Shown: positions 1 through 5,436 of the stretch, piece by piece | How the letters are laid out: each line of letters starts with the position of its first letter | How positions within the stretch are numbered: the stretch's first letter is position 1 | Assembly (NCBI GenBank): GCA_021774355.1 | Contig: JAJFJE010000431.1 | Location: forward strand, 1 to 5,436 | Direction of reading: 5' to 3' | Length of the DNA stretch: 5,436 nucleotides | DNA from: Alphaproteobacteria bacterium | GTDB lineage: Bacteria > Pseudomonadota > Alphaproteobacteria > Zavarziniales > Zavarziniaceae | Translations under genes and position numbers: made by a program | Notes under the pieces: model-generated | Told to the model about the DNA's origin: nothing | Databases searched by the model: none | What the model saw: the letters and a program-made list of their open reading frames with translations, nothing else

Positions 1-568
1 CGCCCTTGGGCTGACGGCCGGCCATCCGGATATCCAGCGCCATGCCCTTCATGTGAAAGCTGTTGCGGGCCACCGCCTTGTTGACCTTGGCCCGGGCGGC
101 GTTGGTCTTGGGGCTGCGATAGGCGCTGATGATGTCGATCGGGCCACTGAAGCCCAGGCGGCTTTGCAGCGACAGCAGATAGTCGAACACCCCCGGATCC
201 ATCACCGTCACCTCTTCGGCGCGGTGATCGCGCAGCACGACGTTGAGGGTCTGCAGGGCCTCGGGCACATAGGCGCCGTCGCGCCAGTAGACGCCGTCGA
301 AGCTTTCGGTGGTGTTGACGTTGTGAAGCTTGATCCGCCGGGTGCCGCCGAGGGCGGCCAGCGCCTCGTCGGGGGCAATCAGCCCGGCTGCAATCACCAG
401 CCCGGCCCCCAATGCCCCCATCAGCAGGCCGCGGCGATGCGGCTCGCACTCTGACGGAACGCGGCACGACACGCGCGCCCCGGCGAAGTCCTCGGAAGCG
501 GTCTCTGGTGCAGGCCCCTGGGTGGATTCCGAATGAAAAAAGTCGCGAATCGACCGACTCAATGCCAT
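1..568 (-). CDS. mepK: DUF882 / YcbK (MepK)-family murein endopeptidase, Tat-exported, N-terminal part (3' end outside window)
   Basis: This is the first 189 codons of a reading frame that starts at ATG 568-566 and leaves the left edge still open. Residues 45-46 are a twin arginine (HRRGLLMG), followed by a hydrophobic stretch (about 47-65) and an ALA site near residue 71, so this reads as a Tat signal peptide. The mature part begins with RRIKLHNVNTTESF, then carries DPGVFDYLLSLQSRLG, ISAYRSPKTN and SFHMKGMALDIRM, the DUF882 pattern. His172 and Asp179 fit the SxHxxGxAxD zinc-binding motif of M15-like peptidases; the second His motif would lie outside the window. E. coli MepK (YcbK) cleaves 3-3 cross-links in peptidoglycan, so the same periplasmic role is inferred here. 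AGGGGA lies 7 nt before the ATG. A TTG two codons downstream, 6 nt after GAGGGG, is a possible alternative start. The 44 residues before the twin arginine are unusually long. Family is confident; exact substrate is inferred. Confidence 0.9.
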   Translation of the reverse strand, partial: MALSRSIRDFFHSESTQGPAPETASEDFAGARVSCRVPSECEPHRRGLLMGALGAGLVIAAGLIAPDEALAALGGTRRIKLHNVNTTESFDGVYWRDGAYVPEALQTLNVVLRDHRAEEVTVMDPGVFDYLLSLQSRLGFSGPIDIISAYRSPKTNAARAKVNKAVARNSFHMKGMALDIRMAGRQPKG

Positions 569-668
569 CCCCTCGTCCCCTATCTCACGTCGCCAGGCCG
601 GTGGTCCGCGTTGCAACCCAGTGGGTCCCTCTGCAAGCGCAGTCCGGCTCGGCGTTTTCGCGTCGAGT

Positions 669-690
669 GGCCCGGGCCATGGCCCGGGCC
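669..690. repeat. Perfect 22-bp GC palindrome
   Basis: Two copies of GGCCCGGGCC, each itself a palindrome, flank a central AT, so the whole 22 bp equals its own reverse complement. As RNA it can fold into a 9-bp all-G/C stem with a CATG loop. It sits 100 nt upstream of the DUF882 start, probably in that gene's leader. No T-run follows on either strand, so it is not a standard intrinsic terminator. It could be a transcript-stability element, an attenuator part or a protein-binding site; nothing in the sequence decides between these. Confidence 0.85.
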
Positions 691-702
691 GTCACGTTTA
701 TG

Positions 703-716
703 GCGGAATTCTCCGC
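703..716 (-). other. Small hairpin upstream of the DUF882 gene
   Basis: GCGGA and TCCGC form a perfect 5-bp stem around a 4-nt loop. It lies 12 bp from the large GC palindrome, so the probable leader of the DUF882 gene would contain two stem-loops in a row. No U-run follows. The role is unknown and chance occurrence is possible in DNA this rich in G and C. Confidence 0.4.
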
Positions 717-749
717 TGCACTCATGGACAATCAGCAGCTATGCCTCAT

Positions 750-765
750 GTCCTCACGTGAAACA
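750..765 (-). promoter_or_regulatory. parS-like (ParB-binding) imperfect site
   Basis: On the minus strand this reads TGTTTCACGTGAGGAC. The widely conserved parS site is TGTTTCACGTGAAACA. The first 12 positions match exactly, giving one perfect half site plus the central CACGTG and the next A, and the last 4 do not match. It lies in non-coding DNA, where parS sites are also found. With four mismatches in one arm it may be a weak or decayed site, an unrelated CACGTG-type operator, or chance. Confidence 0.3.
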
Positions 766-792
766 GAGTACAGTTGGGAATCTGTCAGGCAA
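765..792 (-). promoter_or_regulatory. Very weak sigma-70-like promoter candidate for the DUF882 gene
   Basis: On the minus strand TTGCCT (792-787) is followed after 16 nt by TACTCT (770-765). That is 4 of 6 and 3 of 6 matches to the consensus hexamers. It is the best pair I could find in the AT-richer part of the gap, and it abuts the parS-like site. A TTGGGAA repeat, read on the plus strand, lies in the spacer. It would give a leader of roughly 190 nt. Treat it as a guess. Confidence 0.15.
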
Positions 793-818
793 CCGCGAAT
801 TTCTCTTGACTGTGCCTA

Positions 819-900
819 AACCGCACCGATTTGGGAACAATCCCCAATTTGGTGGGATTTAGCACAACACGCCGGTTCGGCAACAAAAGCCCGTGCGGTT
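819..900 (-). repeat. Nested inverted repeat: 8-bp closing stem with two inner hairpins
   Basis: AACCGCAC at 819-826 and GTGCGGTT at 893-900 are a perfect 8-bp inverted repeat. Between them lie two more self-complementary elements: TTGGG/CCCAA with a 7-nt loop (831-847) and GCCG-GTT-CGGC (871-881). Together they can form a branched RNA fold closed by the outer stem. It starts about 40 nt after the stop of the L,D-transpeptidase gene, so it would lie in that transcript's 3' end or in a leader of the next gene. No U-run follows, so it is not a canonical terminator. It resembles no tRNA or riboswitch class I can name. Confidence 0.4.
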
Positions 901-941
901 CATTCTCAATTTCCGGTGCCGCCCCGAATTGGCTCAACCGG

Positions 942-2963
942 TCAGGGGACCGCGGCGGCGACCGGACGGGCCTCGCTCTCGGCGGTGATTCGCACCGGAT
1001 GACCCAGGGATGACGCGATTCTCTGATCGATGCCATAGAGGTCGTCGCGGAACTGCGCGAGCCCCTTGTCGTCGACCCAGGCAGTGACATAGGTAAACCG
1101 CACCGGAATATCGCGGTTGACCCCGATCCAGGTCAATTCTCCGCCAATTCGGCTTTCGATCCGGTCCCGCCGCCACGCCGTGCCGGCCAACAGATGTTCA
1201 ACCAGGTCGAGTGGGTTCATGACCCTGACACAACCGGAACTGATCGCCCTGAGTTCCTTGGTAAACAGGTGGCGATCCGGGGTGTCGTGCATATAGACCG
1301 CATATTTATTGGCGAAGTTTATTTTCAGAACGCCCAGGGAGTTGTCCGCACCCGGACGCTGGCGCAGACGGAACGGGAAGCTCTTGTTGCGGGGCATCAT
1401 CGTCCAGTCGATCGTCGCGGGATCGATGATCTCGGCATCCTCGCCCCAGCCCGAATAGATGGTGAAGCCGTGCTCCTCGATATAGTTTGGGTTCTCCAAC
1501 ACGTGCCGGACGATATCCTCGCCGGCCAGCTTGGACGGCACGGTCCAGGTCGGGTTGATGATCACCGAACTGACCCGGCTCGACAACAGGGGGGATTTGC
1601 GGCTGACCCGCCCGACAATGACCTTGGTTTTCAGGACCAGCGTGCCCTTTTCCCAGTAGCGGAGGGCGAACTCAGGAATATTGACGACAATGCCGTCGGG
1701 CCCGCCCACGTCGAGACGCTGGCGCCTGCGCTCCATGTTCACGATGATCTGGCGGATCCGGAAATCCACCTCACGGCCCAATTCGCGCAGGGTGTTCTTG
1801 CCGATGACCCCGTCCGGGGTCAGGCCGTGACGGGCCTGGAAGCGTTCGATCGCTGCGCGCAACGCGGGATCATAATAGCTGTCGCCCGGCTGCGGCGCCG
1901 TTGCCGGCACCCCGTCGGTCAGTGACAGGCGCTTGCGGATCAGTGTGACCCGCGGATCGACCTGGCCCGGCTCGATCTTGGGCCCGTCGCTTGCCAGCGA
2001 CGGCCAGCCGCCGGCCCGGGCAATCTGCCGGTAACGGGCCAATAGTTGACGCAGCCCGACATAGCCGGCGTCCTGGGGTCCCAGGGCCGACAGGGTCGCA
2101 GCCGGAGCCGCCGACAGGGCCGCGTCGGCAGCCAGACGGACCGCATCGCTGGCAGGCCCCAGTTCACGCATATCGGGCGGCAGCCGAACGGTCGCCAGCC
2201 GCGCCCCGGTCCGGTCGGCGGCATAGCGGATGACCGCATCGGTGATCAGCACTTCCGCAGCCGGTGCTTCGCCGGCGGCCAGCAGGCGCTTGATCGTGCC
2301 CAGCGGATAGTCGGCCGGGTCGAGCCCCTCTTCCGCCGCCCGGGCCATCACGTCCAACACGGCCGGCACGGCAGCCGCGTCGCGCCCAGCACCGGTCCAA
2401 ATCGGCCCGGCACCGCCCATCAGGCCATAGAACCGCTTGACCGCGCCGGGAGACCAGGGAATTCCGGCCAGCGCCTCCGGGCGGAACCCCAGGCGACCCT
2501 CCAGGTCGTCTGCCGCGACACCTGGTCCGACCGCTGGCCTGGCCGCCGCGCCGGTCCGCGCGGGCTGCGGCGGCGGCCCCAGCACCGGTAGCCGGACCAC
2601 AGGCGCGCCCGATGTCGCTGCGGGAGACGGCGGCTGCGTCTGGGCCTGCGGCTCGACCGGCAGCGGCGCCGGCGCCACGCCCACGGCAGGCGTCGCCACG
2701 GCAGGGGTCTCCACCGCAGGCGCGCCAGGATCGACCGCAACCGGGTCGCCGGCGGTCTCCGGGACGTCGGCCGGCGAATCGGCAGGCCCTGCCGCGGCCT
2801 CGCCCTCCGGTTCGTTCAGCAGATGATCGACGGCAAAAGGCAGGTCTTCGATGCGGGTTTCGGCCGAGGCCGCGCCACCTGGAAGTCCGGCACCCGACAC
2901 CACCAGGAAGGCAGCGGTGACGGCAACCGCCCCCGCGCGCTCAAGCCCCAATATCCGACTCAT
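942..2963 (-). CDS. ldtD: Secreted L,D-transpeptidase, YcbB/LdtD family (673 aa)
   Basis: This periplasmic enzyme is expected to form 3-3 (meso-DAP to meso-DAP) cross-links in peptidoglycan through a catalytic cysteine. I place the start at ATG 2963, because AGGAG (2976-2972) lies 8 nt upstream and the protein then opens with a clean signal peptide (MSRILGLER, hydrophobic stretch, cleavage after ASA at about residue 34). The frame stays open to an ATG at 3020, but that start would put 19 extra residues before the signal. Domains: signal 1-34; Pro/Ala/Val-rich linker about 55-150; N-terminal scaffold domain about 157-326; peptidoglycan-binding domain about 336-396 (AIERFQARHGLTPDGVIGKNTL); YkuD catalytic domain about 423-593. 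The active site HDTPDRHLF and SSGCVRV is intact, with His559 and Cys578. E. coli LdtD has about 615 residues; the excess is largely the linker. The stop is TGA at 944-942. The next gene encodes a MepK-like hydrolase of the same bond. Confidence 0.95.
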   Translation of the reverse strand: MSRILGLERAGAVAVTAAFLVVSGAGLPGGAASAETRIEDLPFAVDHLLNEPEGEAAAGPADSPADVPETAGDPVAVDPGAPAVETPAVATPAVGVAPAPLPVEPQAQTQPPSPAATSGAPVVRLPVLGPPPQPARTGAAARPAVGPGVAADDLEGRLGFRPEALAGIPWSPGAVKRFYGLMGGAGPIWTGAGRDAAAVPAVLDVMARAAEEGLDPADYPLGTIKRLLAAGEAPAAEVLITDAVIRYAADRTGARLATVRLPPDMRELGPASDAVRLAADAALSAAPAATLSALGPQDAGYVGLRQLLARYRQIARAGGWPSLASDGPKIEPGQVDPRVTLIRKRLSLTDGVPATAPQPGDSYYDPALRAAIERFQARHGLTPDGVIGKNTLRELGREVDFRIRQIIVNMERRRQRLDVGGPDGIVVNIPEFALRYWEKGTLVLKTKVIVGRVSRKSPLLSSRVSSVIINPTWTVPSKLAGEDIVRHVLENPNYIEEHGFTIYSGWGEDAEIIDPATIDWTMMPRNKSFPFRLRQRPGADNSLGVLKINFANKYAVYMHDTPDRHLFTKELRAISSGCVRVMNPLDLVEHLLAGTAWRRDRIESRIGGELTWIGVNRDIPVRFTYVTAWVDDKGLAQFRDDLYGIDQRIASSLGHPVRITAESEARPVAAAVP
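2517..2795 (-). repeat. Pro/Ala/Val-rich low-complexity linker within the L,D-transpeptidase gene
   Basis: This segment codes for residues of about 57-149 of the transpeptidase, rich in Pro, Ala and Val, with the repeated motif TPAV (VETPAVATPAV). At DNA level CCTGCCGTGG occurs twice, 15 nt apart. Such stretches in exported proteins are usually flexible tethers. Here it separates the signal-peptide end from the folded scaffold domain. It is likely to vary in length between strains. Confidence 0.6.
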
Positions 2964-2971
2964 CAACCATG

Positions 2972-2976
2972 CTCCT
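2972..2976 (-). promoter_or_regulatory. Ribosome binding site that decides the transpeptidase start
   Basis: AGGAG on the minus strand is followed by an 8-nt spacer and ATG 2963-2961. This spacing is close to ideal. It supports that start over the in-frame ATG at 3020 and over the out-of-frame ATG at 2970, which lies only 1 nt from the motif. Confidence 0.8.
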
Positions 2977-3036
2977 GCGCCGACAGCCTGCCCGGATCCG
3001 TCGCCGCGGGCGCGAGCCACCAGCCTTGCTCGTCCA

Positions 3037-3044
3037 GGGGGGGG
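3037..3044. repeat. G8/C8 homopolymer upstream of the L,D-transpeptidase gene
   Basis: Eight consecutive G on the plus strand (C on the coding strand) lie 73 nt upstream of the transpeptidase start. Tracts of this length can gain or lose bases by slippage and are also prone to sequencing error. It lies outside the coding sequence chosen here, so a length change would alter the leader or promoter spacing, not the protein. Confidence 0.7.
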
Positions 3045-3154
3045 ACTGGAATTCGGCCGTCACGGCCGCCGCCCACCCCGTTTTGCGGTATGATGGAACA
3101 GTGCCAGAACATTGCAAGGGCGAGCCCACCCATGGCGGCGGGCACCGTCCTCCC

Positions 3155-3170
3155 GTGGCATAATGGCCAC
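3155..3170 (-). other. Weak hairpin just after cysA
   Basis: GTGGC and GCCAC form a 5-bp stem around a 6-nt loop, which can be extended by one C-G pair and two wobble pairs. It lies 26 nt beyond the cysA stop. GGGAGG follows it on the transcript in place of a U-run, so it is at best a weak pause or a 3'-end stabilising element, not a normal intrinsic terminator. Confidence 0.3.
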
Positions 3171-3196
3171 AGATCGCGGTGCTGTCGCCATTGCGG

Positions 3197-4303
<1,107 letters not shown>

Positions 4304-4307
4304 CGGC

Positions 4308-5162
4308 TCAGGGCTCCGTTCCGCCGTGGTCGCCGCCAAGGCGCCATTCGAGAACGGCCTTGAGGACCAGGGTAACCAGGGCCAGCCCGGCGAGCAGCGA
4401 GGCGACAGCGAAGGCAGCGACGAAATTATAGTCATTGTAGAGGATCTCGACATGAAGCGGCATGGTGTTGGTCAGGCCGCGGATGTGACCGGAGACGACC
4501 GAGACGGCGCCAAATTCGCCCATCGCCCGGGCGTTGCACAGCAGTACGCCGTAGAGCAGGCCCCAGCGGATATTGGGCAAGGTCACCCGCCGGAAGACCT
4601 GCCAGCCGCCCGCCCCCAGGGACAGGGCGGCTTCCTCGTCGCCAGTGCCCTGGCGTTCCATCAGCGGAACCAACTCCCGGGCGACGAAGGGGAAGGTGAC
4701 GAAGATGGTGGCGAGGACGATGCCCGGCAGGGCAAAGACGATCTGGACGTCATGGGCGATCAGCCACGGACCCAGGACCCCCTGGGCACCGAACAGCAGG
4801 ACATAGACCAGGCCGGAAATCACCGGCGAAACCGAGAACGGCAGGTCGATCAGGGTGACCAGCAGGCGCTTGCCGGGAAACGCGAATTTGGCGATCAGCC
4901 ACGATGCCGCAAGGCCGAAGAGCAGATTGGCCGGCACCGCGATAGCGGCGACCAGCAGGGTCAGGCGCATCGCCGCCAGGGCGTCGGGCGCGGCCAGTGC
5001 CGCGACAAAGGCGGCGGTGCCCTGGCCCAGGGCTTCCCTGAACACCACGGCCAGGGGCAGCGCCAGGAACAGCCCCAGGTAACACAGGGCCAAGCCGGTC
5101 AGGGCGAGGCGCACAGCCGGTGCTTCGGTGGTCGCGGCGGGGTGCGTTCCGGGTTTGGTCAT
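4308..5162 (-). CDS. cysW: Sulfate/thiosulfate ABC importer, permease CysW (284 aa)
   Basis: This inner-membrane protein forms one half of the sulfate channel with CysT. Hydrophobic segments lie at about 20-41, 66-92, 104-125, 141-165, 203-225 and 248-270, fitting six membrane helices. The cytoplasmic coupling loop that docks on CysA is clear at residues 177-197 (EEAALSLGAGGWQVFRRVTLP). Stretches such as LPFSVSPVISGLVY, IFVTFPFVARELVPLM and ARAMGEFGAVSVVSGHIRG follow E. coli CysW closely, and the length (291 in E. coli) agrees. The start at ATG 5162-5160 lies 10 nt after the cysT stop and has only a weak GGGA ribosome site 5 nt upstream, so translation may be coupled to cysT. An ATG in the same frame at 5288 would overlap cysT over 100 nt and encodes no membrane-protein-like sequence. 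Confidence 0.95.
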   Translation of the reverse strand: MTKPGTHPAATTEAPAVRLALTGLALCYLGLFLALPLAVVFREALGQGTAAFVAALAAPDALAAMRLTLLVAAIAVPANLLFGLAASWLIAKFAFPGKRLLVTLIDLPFSVSPVISGLVYVLLFGAQGVLGPWLIAHDVQIVFALPGIVLATIFVTFPFVARELVPLMERQGTGDEEAALSLGAGGWQVFRRVTLPNIRWGLLYGVLLCNARAMGEFGAVSVVSGHIRGLTNTMPLHVEILYNDYNFVAAFAVASLLAGLALVTLVLKAVLEWRLGGDHGGTEP

Positions 5163-5172
5163 GGCGATCCCG

Positions 5173-5436
5173 TCAGGCCTGTGCGCCCCGCCGGGCGGCC
5201 CAGCCCTGCAGCAGGTTGATGACCAGCAGGAGGGCGAAGGACAGGCCCAGCAGGATGACGGCGATGGCCGATGCCCCTGCATAGTCATATTCCTCCAGCC
5301 GGGTCACGATCAGCAGGGGGGCGATCTCCGACACCATCGGGAGGTTTCCGGCGATGAAGATCACCGAGCCATATTCGCCAAGCCCCCGGGCGAGGGCCAA
5401 AGCAAAGCCCGTGGCAAGGGCCGGCATCAGGCCCGG
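5173..5436 (-). CDS. cysT: Sulfate/thiosulfate ABC importer, permease CysT (CysU), C-terminal 87 aa (5' end outside window)
   Basis: This is the C-terminal end of the second sulfate permease subunit; the reading frame enters from the right edge and stops at TGA 5175-5173. The visible part carries ATGFALALARGLGEYGSVIF and EIAPLLIVTRLEEYDYAGAS, both close to E. coli CysT (CysU), then a last membrane helix (AIAVILLGLSFALLLVINLL) and a short basic tail. The ATG at 5427 is an internal methionine, not the start, since homology runs through it to the window edge. The coupling loop and most helices lie outside. The downstream order cysW-cysA is the usual one; the periplasmic sulfate-binding protein gene is expected further right. 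Confidence 0.93.
   Translation of the reverse strand, partial: PGLMPALATGFALALARGLGEYGSVIFIAGNLPMVSEIAPLLIVTRLEEYDYAGASAIAVILLGLSFALLLVINLLQGWAARRGAQA

Larger units (their letters stand above)
569..941. other. Non-coding gap between the L,D-transpeptidase and DUF882 genes
   Basis: This stretch of 373 nt holds no reading frame with coding character. The open frames on either strand are short, match no family I recognise and mostly run into the flanking genes. The part from about 700 to 870 is clearly richer in A and T than its surroundings, as expected of a regulatory region. It contains, in the direction of transcription, a nested inverted-repeat structure (900-819), a very weak promoter candidate (792-765), a parS-like half site (765-750), a small hairpin (716-703) and a perfect GC palindrome (690-669). 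I found no intrinsic terminator with a U-run for the upstream gene. Its length suggests the DUF882 gene has its own promoter here rather than strict co-transcription, but that is inference. Confidence 0.7.
2964..3196. other. Intergenic region between cysA and the L,D-transpeptidase gene
   Basis: This 233-nt stretch should hold the end of the sulfate operon transcript and the promoter of the transpeptidase gene. I see a strong ribosome binding site (AGGAG, 2976-2972), an 8-nt G/C homopolymer (3037-3044) and a weak hairpin (3155-3170). The best promoter-like pair on the minus strand is TTGCAA (3117-3112), 18 nt before TCATAC (3093-3088), a poor -10. No U-run terminator is visible after cysA, so read-through from the sulfate operon cannot be excluded. 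A 60-codon frame (3145-2963) whose TGA overlaps the transpeptidase ATG is present, but its codon use is unconvincing. Confidence 0.6.

Noticed and set aside
616..626. ACCCA-G-TGGGT palindrome as a hairpin
   Set aside because: The loop would be a single base, so it cannot fold as drawn; a short operator is possible but nothing else supports it.
533..862. Plus-strand frames in the gap between the transpeptidase and DUF882 genes
   Set aside because: They overlap the DUF882 start antisense, lack family resemblance, and run through the palindrome and the parS-like site.
785..1090. 101-codon minus-strand frame over the 3' end of the transpeptidase gene and the gap
   Set aside because: It overlaps the transpeptidase in another frame, has no recognisable domain, and its non-overlapping part is the AT-richer structured region.
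1194..1925. Long plus-strand open frame opposite the L,D-transpeptidase gene
   Set aside because: It lies wholly antisense to a well-supported gene with an intact active site, resembles no family, and is the usual by-product of high G+C at third codon positions.
3088..3106. Sigma-54 type site beginning TGGCAC on the minus strand upstream of the transpeptidase gene
   Set aside because: The upstream TGGCAC half fits, but the required GC of the -12 element is absent at the right spacing.
3088..3117. TTGCAA / TCATAC as a promoter for the L,D-transpeptidase gene
   Set aside because: The -10 matches the consensus poorly and the spacing is 18 nt; I keep it only as a mention in the intergenic entry.

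Overview
This window is GC-rich bacterial chromosome, and every gene I can support lies on the minus strand. High G/C at third codon positions, a CysTWA-type sulfate importer and an LdtD-like L,D-transpeptidase beside a DUF882 protein point to a proteobacterium. An alphaproteobacterium such as a member of Rhodospirillales is my best guess, from composition and protein flavour only; there is no rRNA or other taxonomic marker.

Read in the direction of transcription (right to left), the layout is as follows. (1) 5436-3197: the 3' part of a sulfate/thiosulfate ABC importer operon, with the C-terminal end of cysT (cut by the window edge), complete cysW and complete cysA. The genes are packed with gaps of 10 and 4 nt. 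(2) 3196-2964: a 233-nt intergenic stretch with a G8/C8 homopolymer, a weak hairpin and the ribosome binding site of the next gene. No convincing terminator or promoter is visible. (3) 2963-942: a secreted YcbB/LdtD-type L,D-transpeptidase with an intact YkuD active site. (4) 941-569: a 373-nt, partly AT-richer non-coding gap with a nested inverted-repeat structure, a parS-like half site, a small hairpin and a perfect 22-bp GC palindrome. (5) 568-1: the N-terminal 189 residues of a DUF882 (YcbK/MepK, peptidase M15-like) protein with a Tat-type signal, cut by the left edge.

There are two functional themes. CysT and CysW form the membrane channel and CysA the ATPase of a sulfate importer; the periplasmic binding protein is expected just outside the right edge. 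The LdtD-like and MepK-like proteins act on the same peptidoglycan bond: the first makes 3-3 (meso-DAP to meso-DAP) cross-links, and the second, as known in E. coli, cleaves them. The same ldtD-mepK order occurs in E. coli.

I see no mobile element, CRISPR array, tRNA or rRNA, and no clearly new multigene system. The most unusual material is non-coding: the structured gap between the two cell-wall genes.
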